Positions 57,115 through 64,000 of a DNA stretch of 64,000 nt are shown piece by piece. Below the pieces are notes generated by a model that saw only the letters and a program-made list of their open reading frames with translations, had not been told where the DNA came from and did no database searches. The stretch is taken from the NCBI GenBank assembly GCA_024685975.1, contig JAIBDZ010000005.1, forward strand, positions 1-64,000, in the 5' to 3' direction. How positions within the stretch are numbered: position 1 is the first letter of the stretch; every line of letters starts with the position of its first letter. Both the position numbers and the translations under genes were made by a program. Origin of the DNA: Piscirickettsiaceae bacterium. GTDB lineage: Bacteria; Pseudomonadota; Gammaproteobacteria; Nitrosococcales; Methylophagaceae.

Positions 57115-57951
57115 TTATGATTTGTTCACCATAGATTGACGAAGCAAAGCCTCTAACGTATCGAGTTTGGCTTTAACATGATCGATGTCTTGTTTAATGG
57201 TATGCACTTCATCGGCTTCATTATCATCGCGTTCTAGTTCATATTGTTTTTGTTCTCGCTGCATGACATCTAAGATAACGCCAATCATCATATTTAGAAA
57301 AACAAAGGCAGTCAGGAAAATAAAACTGATATAAAACAACCAACTTAAAGGATAAACTTCCATCGTTTCATACATGATATCAGTCCAATCTTCAAAGGTT
57401 GATATGCGAAATAAAGTCAGCATAGCGATGGAAATATTAGCCCATAAACTCGGGTTTATCGTCTCAAATACAAAGCTACCGATAGCGGCATAGATATAGA
57501 AAATAATAAACATCAGCAACACGATATAACCCATACGAGGTAATGCTTTCAGTAAAGAATTGATCAAAATCCGAAGCTCAGGAATGACAGAGACCAGACG
57601 TAAAACCCTGAAAATTCGTAATAAGCGGGCTAGTAAAACAGTTTCATTACCATCAAGCGGGACTAAACTTGCCAAAACAATGACAAAATCAAACACATTC
57701 CAACCATTTTTAAAAAAGTCACGTGTTTTGGGTTCGGCAATGATGCGAATAGTGACTTCGAATAGAAAAAATAAGGTAATGGCACTGTCTAAAATATGCA
57801 CCAAACTATCTAAGGTCGTATTGATTTCATAGGTTTTTACGCCAGTCACCAAAGCTGAAAAAACGATAATTGCAATCACGGTAAATTCGAAGAATTTATT
57901 GCTATGCAGTGCGAATAATTGCTGACGAAGTTGCTGAATATAAACTGACAT
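57115..57951 (-). CDS. Bacterial voltage-gated cation channel (BacNav-like)
   Basis: The 278-residue protein has six transmembrane segments of the NaChBac family. S4 carries arginines at every third position (R109, R112, R115, R118 in ARLLRIFRVLRL). The pore loop has the selectivity filter TFEDWTD at 185-191. A C-terminal coiled coil at about 232-272 (HTIKQDIDHVKAKLDTLEALL) would make the tetramer. The filter differs from the TLESWSM sodium type by Asp at the fourth and seventh positions, as in engineered calcium-selective versions. I start at the ATG at 57951, since upstream TTG/ATG codons add an unlikely extension. Confidence 0.88.
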   Translation of the reverse strand: MSVYIQQLRQQLFALHSNKFFEFTVIAIIVFSALVTGVKTYEINTTLDSLVHILDSAITLFFLFEVTIRIIAEPKTRDFFKNGWNVFDFVIVLASLVPLDGNETVLLARLLRIFRVLRLVSVIPELRILINSLLKALPRMGYIVLLMFIIFYIYAAIGSFVFETINPSLWANISIAMLTLFRISTFEDWTDIMYETMEVYPLSWLFYISFIFLTAFVFLNMMIGVILDVMQREQKQYELERDDNEADEVHTIKQDIDHVKAKLDTLEALLRQSMVNKS

Positions 57952-58153
57952 GTGACGACCACAATAAAAGATAAGGTGGCCGAAAGATACCATGATGCGT
58001 TGAAATATCAATAAAGAATGAACAGGATGATAAATGGCGAGGGAAAAGTGAATAAGGCGGTAGTTTTAAATAGGATTCCCCATATTTTGTAATAAAAAAA
58101 TGTTAAAGTGTTCACAAATTTTATTTTTACATCTTTAATTCAAGGAGAAAAAG

Positions 58154-58984
58154 GTGAGCCGTAAAGTGATTAGCAGTGTTGCCGCATTATCAATTGGTTT
58201 ATTCAGCACAGCAGCAATGTCAGCCGTTTTATCAGAACGGTCTGTGATTAATATCATCCAGTTCGATTTTGAAAATCCAGAGTATGTTGAAAACTCAAGC
58301 AATAGCACTTTTTCTCATCAATATGGCTCCACAGCAGATGTACAAGGTTATGGTGATGCCTCAACGGGTAAAGTAGGGACACGTGTTATTGGTTCGGAAG
58401 GATCATTTTCACAATCCATAGTGTCGATCTTTGATACCTTGACCTTTAATACCGGCACAACTGGCCCAGTCGAAGTGTCATTTAACTTGAGCTACGACGG
58501 TTCATTATCATCTAGCAGCGAATTTGAACATCCGCGTTCAGAGAGCACTGTCAGAATTTTCGATATCACGGGCATTACCAACTGGTTAGAAACCGATGGT
58601 TTACTTAATACAACTAGCGCAGTTGATGCGAGTGAATTACTGACTTTTGAACGTTTATCATTTGATTTGAATGATGTGCCACATAATGGCAGCGTATACG
58701 AGTTTGATTCATCCGTCATGGGCACTTTTTTGGCTGACTCAGCACGTGAATACGGTATTCAAATTACAAGCAGTTCGTATGCAAAGGCAAATTCTTCGGC
58801 AGATTTCTTAGGAACCAGTACCTTTGAATTTACCAACTTAAATGGTGCTACGTTTGAATCAGGTTCCGGTGCATTTTTGACTCAGCAAGTGACAACAGTA
58901 CCTGTGCCTGCCGCGGTCTGGTTATTAGCGACTGGCTTGATTGGTTTTGTTGGTGCAAGAAAAAGCGTCAAAGCATCAGCATAA
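58154..58984 (+). CDS. Secreted VPLPA/PEP-CTERM sorting-tail protein
   Basis: The 276-residue protein starts at a GTG with AAGGAGAAA upstream. It has a signal peptide (1-22, MSA-VLSER), a beta-rich Ser/Thr-rich exported domain (25-245) and the sorting tail VPVPAAVWLLATGLIGFVGARK. It is a candidate extracellular or envelope protein that an exosortase-like enzyme would process. No riboswitch was found upstream, unlike the gene at 18704. The export domain is not recognised. Confidence 0.8.
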   Translation: MSRKVISSVAALSIGLFSTAAMSAVLSERSVINIIQFDFENPEYVENSSNSTFSHQYGSTADVQGYGDASTGKVGTRVIGSEGSFSQSIVSIFDTLTFNTGTTGPVEVSFNLSYDGSLSSSSEFEHPRSESTVRIFDITGITNWLETDGLLNTTSAVDASELLTFERLSFDLNDVPHNGSVYEFDSSVMGTFLADSAREYGIQITSSSYAKANSSADFLGTSTFEFTNLNGATFESGSGAFLTQQVTTVPVPAAVWLLATGLIGFVGARKSVKASA

Positions 58985-59008
58985 CGAAATAATCATCGGA
59001 TAATCTAT

Positions 59009-59776
59009 TTGACTCATCCTATTGCATCGGCGAATAAGATTGGCTTAGCCCTAGGCGGAGGAGGCATGTTAGGCGCTGTGCATATTGGGGTCATCCATGC
59101 ATTAGAAGAACAAGGTATTACGCCGTCCTATATCGCGGGAACCAGCATTGGTTCCCTGATTGGTGCTTTATATGCCTTTGGCCTGTCATGGCAGGAGATC
59201 CAAACCCAAACCGCACAATTAGATTGGCTTGACGTTGCTAAAATCAAATTATCCAAACTCGGTTTATTGTCCAATATTGGCCTACGTGATTTTGTTGATG
59301 AAACAATTGGCGATGTGACATTTGAGCAAGCAAAGCTCCCTTTTGGTATTATCGCAACAGATATTAGCAATGGTGAACGGACCGTGATTAACAGCGGTAA
59401 TGTGAGTCGCGCCATCATGGCCAGCACGAGCATTCCTGGTGTGTTTGAACCGGTCGAGATTGATGGCACATTATTGGTCGATGGCGGCGTGGTGGAAAAT
59501 GTGCCGGTCTGCTTACTCACAGAAATGGGGGCTGATTTTACGATTGGAGTCGACTTGAGCCTAGATCATTCAGCAAAACGGCCCAAAAATATCATTGAAG
59601 TCATGATGCATTCTTTAAAATTTTCAATGATTGCAGCGGCAAAGTTGCAACGAGAAGATGTAGATTTATGCATTGCCCCTGATTTATCCCGTTTCAATAT
59701 GTTTGATAATAAACAGTTCGATGATTTGGTTGAAGTGGGTTATCAAGAAACCAAACAAACCTTGGCGAAAGTCTAG
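59009..59776 (+). CDS. Patatin-like phospholipase (NTE/RssA family)
   Basis: The 255-residue protein has the oxyanion motif GLALGGGGMLGAVHIG (12-27), nucleophile GTSIGSL (Ser46) and catalytic Asp in VDGG (Asp158), so the full catalytic dyad is present. It is probably a cytoplasmic or membrane-associated lipid hydrolase like RssA. The start is TTG at 59009 because the next Met falls inside the oxyanion loop. It follows the sorting-tail gene by 24 bp. Confidence 0.86.
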   Translation: MTHPIASANKIGLALGGGGMLGAVHIGVIHALEEQGITPSYIAGTSIGSLIGALYAFGLSWQEIQTQTAQLDWLDVAKIKLSKLGLLSNIGLRDFVDETIGDVTFEQAKLPFGIIATDISNGERTVINSGNVSRAIMASTSIPGVFEPVEIDGTLLVDGGVVENVPVCLLTEMGADFTIGVDLSLDHSAKRPKNIIEVMMHSLKFSMIAAAKLQREDVDLCIAPDLSRFNMFDNKQFDDLVEVGYQETKQTLAKV

Positions 59777-59891
59777 ACACTTCCCATAAATAAAAGCGCT
59801 AGGATAGGGCAAGAATTTAATCATGCCTTATGTTGGTGCACGATCTGTGCTGTTTCGCTGACAATTCACGCTATTTTGCTGGTAAAGACCA

Positions 59892-59907
59892 TGGCATTTA
59901 ACTTGCT
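59892..59907 (+). promoter_or_regulatory. Sigma-54 (RpoN) promoter
   Basis: TGGCATTTAACTTGCT has GG and GC separated by 10 bp, matching the consensus TGGCAC-N5-TTGCW with one change. It lies 43 bp upstream of the next ATG at 59950. An activator site could not be identified. Confidence 0.55.
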
Positions 59908-59949
59908 TGAGTTATTGTTGTGATGAGATGTATTTAAAGGGAATGAAGC

Positions 59950-60894
59950 ATGAGTGAAATGAGTTATATCGCGGCAATAGATTATTATCGCCAGCACCAA
60001 CAAGCGATACAAGACATGCTGAGTTCCATTTTAACCGGCATCGCCGAACAAGATTTATTTGCAGATTCAGGCGTACAAAAAAGGGCAATTCAAAGCCTGT
60101 ACGAACGCTATGCTTTTGTTGAATTACTGTACACCATTGATCTGCATGGCCAGCAATGTAGCGATAATCTCAGTCCGAGTAAACGCCAAGAAAGGCTTGG
60201 GGGGAAAGGGCGAGATAGAAGTCAGCGACCTTATTACCTATTAGCCCAAGCTAAACCCGATGAAGTGGTGGTGACTGAACCCTATCTGTCATCGATTAAC
60301 CGCAGTTTATGCATCTCTGCATCAGCACCTGTCTATGGGCCTGAACACGAGCTATTAGGTTATGTTGTGTTAGATATTGACCTTGCTAGCACAGTTGAAT
60401 TTTTAATGGGCGATCGTAATCGTCGCCGATTCGGGGTGTTGTTTAAAACCGTTTATAGCTTAATTGCATTAGGTTTATTTTGTGTGGTTGGCTTTTTATT
60501 GTATGCCTCGTTTAGTGAGCTGCAAGGCATGTTTAAACACGGCATGACAGAGCATATTCAACCTTTTGGCGTCATCATTTATCTGACTTTAGGTTTGGCT
60601 ATCTTTGATTTAGCCAAAACAACGTTAGAAGAAGAAGTGCTGATGCATAAAGATATCTTTAGGCATAGCTCAACTCGCCGCACGATCACACGCTTTATTG
60701 CCGCGATCTTAATTGCGGTTTCCATTGAAGCCTTATTAATGATGTTTAAAGCCGCGATTGGGGATGGCGAACATATGTATGAAGCCGTGATGATGATGAT
60801 GTCAGCAGTGGGGTTATTAATTGCTTTAGGAGTTTATGTTTATTTGGGAGCAAAAGCAGAATCTACTTTACATAGGATAAATAACAAAGTTTGA
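59950..60894 (+). CDS. PDC-like sensor protein with C-terminal membrane domain
   Basis: The 314-residue protein has a PDC/Cache-like domain at about 15-155: LYERYAFVELLYTIDLHGQQ, the RPYY motif (RSQRPYYLLA), and SISASAPVYGPEHELLGYVVLDIDL. Four hydrophobic helices (about 164-186, 203-222, 246-266 and 280-302) end the chain. Unlike most PDC sensors, it has no N-terminal signal or membrane anchor, so its sensor domain should be cytoplasmic. No output domain is visible. The upstream sigma-54 promoter suggests control by an enhancer-binding protein, for example in nitrogen or flagellar regulation. Confidence 0.7.
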   Translation: MSEMSYIAAIDYYRQHQQAIQDMLSSILTGIAEQDLFADSGVQKRAIQSLYERYAFVELLYTIDLHGQQCSDNLSPSKRQERLGGKGRDRSQRPYYLLAQAKPDEVVVTEPYLSSINRSLCISASAPVYGPEHELLGYVVLDIDLASTVEFLMGDRNRRRFGVLFKTVYSLIALGLFCVVGFLLYASFSELQGMFKHGMTEHIQPFGVIIYLTLGLAIFDLAKTTLEEEVLMHKDIFRHSSTRRTITRFIAAILIAVSIEALLMMFKAAIGDGEHMYEAVMMMMSAVGLLIALGVYVYLGAKAESTLHRINNKV

Positions 60895-60978
60895 GGATAA
60901 TCAAGCCATTAACATCTGAACTTATGCTATTATCTAACTTTTTTGTGGACTGGTTCACACTTTTTAGAGGTAAGGTTT

Positions 60979-61506
60979 ATGTATAAAATGTTTTTTTCTG
61001 TGTTGGCATTACTGATGTCTTTTTCAGCACAGGCGGCGTTATTAGGCTCATCAGTTAGCGTGTGTGCTGATAGTGCATACAACTCAGGTTCAGTCACGGC
61101 TAATCCTGCTGTATGTGCATCTGGGTCAGTTCAACCTACGCCAACTTCGGCTATTATCACCGAGCCTGGTGTCGAATTTAGCATGACTAACTCTGGTACT
61201 CGTACATTAGACTTTACCAATGATACATTGACTATTTCATATGATAATGTGGGTTCATCAAGTCCTGATTTGTTTGTATTTGAATTTGACGATGCAGTAT
61301 CAACAATGACATTAATTAGCTTAAACCTTTTAAATATCACGACGATGATTGATGGTAAGTTTTTAGGTGTGTTAGTGAGTGCGCCATCAGTTGATAGCAG
61401 CGTCACGTTCCAATTTGGTACAACTGAAGTCCCTGTTCCAGCAGCATTATGGTTATTTGTTTCAGGCCTATTAGGTTTAACAGCCGTGAGACGCCGTAAA
61501 GCGTAA
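60979..61506 (+). CDS. Small secreted VPLPA/PEP-CTERM sorting-tail protein
   Basis: The 175-residue product (MYKMFFSVLALLMSFSAQA) has a signal peptide to residue 19, a short beta-rich domain with two Cys (VCAD, VCAS) and the sorting tail EVPVPAALWLFVSGLLGLTAVRRRK. The ATG at 60979 has GAGG/AAGG upstream, and an earlier frame start at 60943 is ignored. A terminator follows. It is similar in design to the two other sorting-tail proteins of the window. Confidence 0.82.
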   Translation: MYKMFFSVLALLMSFSAQAALLGSSVSVCADSAYNSGSVTANPAVCASGSVQPTPTSAIITEPGVEFSMTNSGTRTLDFTNDTLTISYDNVGSSSPDLFVFEFDDAVSTMTLISLNLLNITTMIDGKFLGVLVSAPSVDSSVTFQFGTTEVPVPAALWLFVSGLLGLTAVRRRKA

Positions 61507-61526
61507 TAGCTTTATAAGAGAACAAT

Positions 61527-61554
61527 AAAAAAGCCCCTTAATTGGGGCTTTTTT
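61527..61554 (+). terminator. Rho-independent terminator
   Basis: AAAAAAGCCCC (61527-61537) pairs with GGGGCTTTTTT (61544-61554) around a short loop, 20 bp after the sorting-tail gene. It may also serve the minus-strand gene ending at 61583. Confidence 0.9.
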
Positions 61555-61582
61555 GTGTCAAAAATAAAGTTAATAGTTTTGC

Positions 61583-62026
61583 TTAGACCGTTGTCATAGA
61601 AATCGAAACCGGCGTTGCATTGGTGATATTGTCACTAACAGGGCATCTAGTTTCTACAGCGGCTAATAGCTCAGCAACTTGTTCTGCTGAGGCATTACTT
61701 TGAATTTGAATCTTGATTTCAATTTCTTGATAACCTGCACGCACAGACAAATCCGTGCCAGCAAACTTAGCAGGATCAAGTTTGCCAATAACATCTATTT
61801 CAGTGCCTTCAACAGAAATACCCATTTCATTGGCAATAAAAAAGGTCATGAAATTTAAACACCCCCCATGGGCAGCAAGAATAAAGTCTAGTGGATTCGG
61901 CGCACCATTTCTGCCGCCTAAAGCCTCTGGCTCATCCATGAAGATTTTAAAAGCATTGGCATCAGTCACACTACGTGCCATTGATTCACCTACCGTTTTG
62001 ATACTGCCGATATAAGAAGCTGCCAT
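61583..62026 (-). CDS. OsmC/Ohr-family protein
   Basis: The 147-residue protein has the OsmC fold: NPLDFILAAHGGCLNFMTFFIANEMG with the first redox Cys (AAHGGCL), and EQVAELLAAVETRCPVSDNITNATPV with the second Cys in RCPVSDN. Both peroxidatic and resolving Cys are present. It would reduce organic peroxides or act on a related thiol substrate. It is monocistronic. Confidence 0.88.
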   Translation of the reverse strand: MAASYIGSIKTVGESMARSVTDANAFKIFMDEPEALGGRNGAPNPLDFILAAHGGCLNFMTFFIANEMGISVEGTEIDVIGKLDPAKFAGTDLSVRAGYQEIEIKIQIQSNASAEQVAELLAAVETRCPVSDNITNATPVSISMTTV

Positions 62027-62249
62027 GTTAGTTCCTTTATATTATAAGTAATAGGAATAAAGAATCTTGACCTTACGCTTAAAATATATACCCATATATA
62101 AGTAGTAGTACGTGCATAGCTATATTGTTAAGATCTCTTTCCATCATGAAAGTGAAGCCCAGCTTTATATTGAGAAGAACAAGTATTACCGGTGGCGAAA
62201 TAGCTGTGATATGTTTGCCTAATATAAGAAATCAAACCGCGAGAAAACC

Positions 62250-62684
62250 ATGAATCAATTAATCAAAAAGATAAGTATTGCTTTGTTGTTACCCTTTCTG
62301 ATGATAACCACCGTATTGGCAGATCAAGACGTGCCCAACAAAGTGGTGATTCAAGTCAGCAGCGATGATGTGAGCACGCAGCAACTTGCCTTAAATAACG
62401 CTGTTAATTTACAAAAACTTTATGGTTTAGATGACGTAATTATCGAAATCGTCGCTTATGGCCCCGGTCTGAAGTTACTCACAACGGAGAGTAAGATGGC
62501 TAGCCGAGTGAGTAGTTTAGCATTACAAAATATCACCTTCAGCGCCTGTGAAAACACGATGAAAGCCCAACAAAAACAAACAGGCCAACTCCCCATCTTG
62601 ATTGATGGCGTCGACACCGTGGATGCTGGCGTTGCTCGGATTATGCTATTGCAACAACAAGGTTATGCGTATATTCGGCCTTAA
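62250..62684 (+). CDS. DsrE-family periplasmic protein
   Basis: The 144-residue product has a signal peptide (1-24, VLA-DQD) and one DsrE/DsrF-like Rossmann domain (VVIQVSSDDVSTQQLALNNAVNLQKLYG, EIVAYGPGLKLL). The Cys in FSACENTM sits near the usual functional Cys position. Related proteins carry sulphur, but an exported form may have a different job. Confidence 0.75.
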   Translation: MNQLIKKISIALLLPFLMITTVLADQDVPNKVVIQVSSDDVSTQQLALNNAVNLQKLYGLDDVIIEIVAYGPGLKLLTTESKMASRVSSLALQNITFSACENTMKAQQKQTGQLPILIDGVDTVDAGVARIMLLQQQGYAYIRP

Positions 62685-62883
62685 CAATTGATGAGTTTAA
62701 TAGTCTATTGCTTATGTTGAAAAGTTAAGACTATGAAAGAGGCAGAACCACTTGCCTTTGAGGAAAATAATCGCTTTAATGAAGCTTACTCAAGCGATAC
62801 TAAGGATGGCTAAACTTGAAGCCTTTCCAAAATATCCGTTGAAAAGATAATGCTATAAGTTACTTCGCGAGGGTCGCCGATAA
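62685..62883. other. Intergenic region before the terminal cassette
   Basis: This 199-bp stretch has no recognisable gene. One 26-residue frame (62733-62813, starts MKEAEPLAFEENNRF) has a weak ribosome binding site and is probably not real. It may mark the left edge of an inserted accessory block. Confidence 0.35.
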
Positions 62884-63291
62884 ATGGGTAGTAAAAAAAT
62901 TAAATGGCTGATTTACACCGTTTTGGTGGGATTGATTCCGATATTATCAAGGTTGATAGTTTGGCTTGTGACTAAAGAAGGCAGTGTTAATTTATTTTCG
63001 CCCTCCGACTTCGTGGCTTTCGGTTTGGTTCTTCACATTTCCAATATTAATGAAATAGAACATTTTTCAGGAATACAAAAGGAGTGGAAAACAGCTCAAA
63101 ATGGGATCTCAATAGCTTTTATAGCCTTTTATAGTGTTTTGTTTGCATTGACATTAATTGGTGAAAATATTGTTGATGTTAACGCAATCACTATCTGCAC
63201 AATGGTCTTATCTGTCGTTTCATTTCTTATTAGTTACACGGTCTACGATAGGATTTCAAAGACACCAACCAGTGAAGGAGGTGTTGCATGA
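62884..63291 (+). CDS. Multi-pass membrane protein of the terminal cassette
   Basis: The 135-residue protein has three or four hydrophobic segments (about 8-29, 41-52, 73-93 and 100-121) and short charged loops. No family is recognised. A GAGGG lies 11 bases before the ATG. Its stop overlaps the next gene by ATGA, so the two are translated together. The AT-rich, lysine/asparagine-leaning composition of the cassette differs from the housekeeping genes and suggests horizontal origin. Confidence 0.65.
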   Translation: MGSKKIKWLIYTVLVGLIPILSRLIVWLVTKEGSVNLFSPSDFVAFGLVLHISNINEIEHFSGIQKEWKTAQNGISIAFIAFYSVLFALTLIGENIVDVNAITICTMVLSVVSFLISYTVYDRISKTPTSEGGVA

Positions 63292-63416
63292 CCACTTTCA
63301 TTATTTCATTAACTATAATATTAGCATTAGCCGGTATTGCTGTTTCTATATGGTCATTGATAAGCACTCGAAATAAATCCTATAAGGAATATAAAGGAAG
63401 GAAACGCAATGATTAA
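63288..63416 (+). CDS. 42-residue single-span membrane peptide
   Basis: The ATG at 63288 encodes 42 residues: a hydrophobic helix at 3-25 (FIISLTIILALAGIAVSIW) and a basic tail (RNKSYKEYKGRKRND). GGAGG ten bases upstream and 4-bp and 8-bp overlaps with its neighbours show it is real. It is a single-span peptide with positive-inside tail, possibly an assembly partner of the first protein. Confidence 0.7.
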   Translation: MTTFIISLTIILALAGIAVSIWSLISTRNKSYKEYKGRKRND

Positions 63417-64000
63417 AAATTTTATATATCTTGACGAAGAAAAAATGTATTCCCTTTCTTCACAGCTATTCGAAGGTGTTACTGAATATGTTCTAAACGA
63501 ATCAACTTCTGAAAAAGGTGAGTCTGAAGAGCAAAAAGGGCCTGTCGGAAGTGGGAGAATTCTAGGTGATATCTTAAAAAATAGTGAGAGGAATACTGAG
63601 AAGAAATTCCTTAATGATTACTCGTATACCATTTTTGAGAAAAAACTCATAGATGACGAAATGGTACGAGTTGTTAGTAATGATGAAGGTGAAGATTCAC
63701 AAGTCGGCACTGATAGGTCATTTATAAAAATCACATCCAAAGCCACTTTCAACGATATAAACACAATAAATAACACGCTTAAAAACTTTAACAAGATCGG
63801 TAAGGCACTGGCCCACATAACTAATTTTCAGGAAATATCGGCAGTTAGAGAGCAACTAGAAAAAGCTAAGCAAAATACGAAAGACAGAAATCAAAAGAAT
63901 AAGCTTCAAACTCAACTGAAATCGATGACTAATATTAATAAGCTGGCCACCGAGTCGGGGCTACAGCAAGATCAAGGTTTTCTAGATGACCTTTCATTTG
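63409..64000 (+). CDS. DUF6414-like protein, 5' part (continues beyond window)
   Basis: The frame starts at an ATG (63409) inside the previous gene and remains open to the window end (197 codons). The N terminus MIKNFIYLDEEKMYSLSSQLFEGVTEYV resembles the family I know as DUF6414 (IYLD...SLSSQLFEG), unchecked. A charged segment (GESEEQKG) follows, then helical coiled-coil regions (about 133-165, EISAVREQLEKAKQNTKDRNQKNKLQTQL). It has no signal or membrane helix and is probably cytosolic. The overlap of 8 bp with the small peptide gene suggests one functional unit. Confidence 0.65.
   Translation, partial: MIKNFIYLDEEKMYSLSSQLFEGVTEYVLNESTSEKGESEEQKGPVGSGRILGDILKNSERNTEKKFLNDYSYTIFEKKLIDDEMVRVVSNDEGEDSQVGTDRSFIKITSKATFNDINTINNTLKNFNKIGKALAHITNFQEISAVREQLEKAKQNTKDRNQKNKLQTQLKSMTNINKLATESGLQQDQGFLDDLSF

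Noticed and set aside
58012-58153. Second c-di-GMP riboswitch before the sorting-tail gene at 58154
   Set aside because: The leader has no GNRA hairpin, AAAGC or GGCUGGG elements. The same is true upstream of 60979.
62027-62249. Insertion sequence or attachment site near the OsmC/DsrE gap
   Set aside because: No terminal inverted repeats, transposase remnant or tRNA end was seen.
62733-62813. 26-residue ORF in the intergenic gap
   Set aside because: Weak ribosome binding site, no family and very short. Noted only as part of the intergenic description.

Overview
The window looks like chromosomal DNA of a free-living, AT-rich gammaproteobacterium. Gene order points that way: ftsY-ftsE-ftsX-rpoH, dnaX-ybaB-recR, aat-bpt-infA, xseB-ispA-dxs, dapC-dapD-yffB-dapE, and hpt next to a methylthioinosine phosphorylase. 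Several secreted proteins end in VPVPAAxWL..RRR sorting tails (VPLPA/PEP-CTERM type). A marine methylotroph-like genus such as Methylophaga is a reasonable guess from memory, but no search was possible. No insertion sequence, prophage, CRISPR array or rRNA operon was found. Most of the window is housekeeping, with accessory DNA at the right-hand end.

Layout. 1-310: tail of a soluble transhydrogenase (sthA) and a tiny acidic ORF. 438-6583 (minus): the succinylase lysine/meso-DAP pathway (dapC, dapD, yffB, dapE), then a small secreted protein and a ZnuD-like TonB receptor. 6656-8740: an EamA transporter, a VOC protein, a gene-poor stretch with two DnaA boxes inside an inverted repeat, a lysine-rich ribbon-helix-helix protein and a 32-residue basic peptide. 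8806-12050 (minus): ttcA, moeA and a mobA-mobB fusion. 12815-17025 (minus): xseB-ispA-dxs joined to queD-folE2. 17154-19700: ribF, a small secreted protein with a palindromic operator in its promoter, and a sorting-tail protein behind a c-di-GMP-I type riboswitch that appears to start at AUA. 19737-28197 (minus): tcdA, tatD, ggt, trhO, ycbK-ldtD and btuF.

28270-32734: hypoxanthine/methylthioinosine salvage, csiV, the qmcA-nfeD membrane pair and roxA. 32737-35295 (minus): a fragment of an MSHA pilus locus (mshI, pilN-like, mshJ, mshK). 35347-40901: infA, bpt, aat, a degenerate EAL-HDOD protein, recR, ybaB and dnaX. 40935-41210: SRP 4.5S RNA and tRNA-Ser(GGA). 41243-46708 (minus): coaX with a hexanucleotide repeat tail, birA, a SprA-like protein, a rod-like protein, a DUF2069 protein, wrbA, arsC and lapB-lapA. 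46880-50877: a ferredoxin, rpoH and ftsXEY. 50935-55921 (plus): an M16 peptidase pair, rsmD, coaD, a second ferredoxin, a secreted protein and a YjdM-like protein. 55918-62684: ppk2, a bacterial voltage-gated cation channel with a calcium-like filter, two sorting-tail proteins, a patatin, a cytoplasmic PDC-like sensor behind a sigma-54 promoter, an OsmC protein and a DsrE protein.

62884-64000 holds an overlapping cassette (membrane protein, 42-residue membrane peptide, large soluble protein resembling DUF6414) that runs off the window. It is the best candidate for an undescribed system. A second theme is cyclic-di-GMP: the riboswitch, the EAL-HDOD protein and the MSHA pilus genes would all fit a surface-attachment programme, but this link is inferred.
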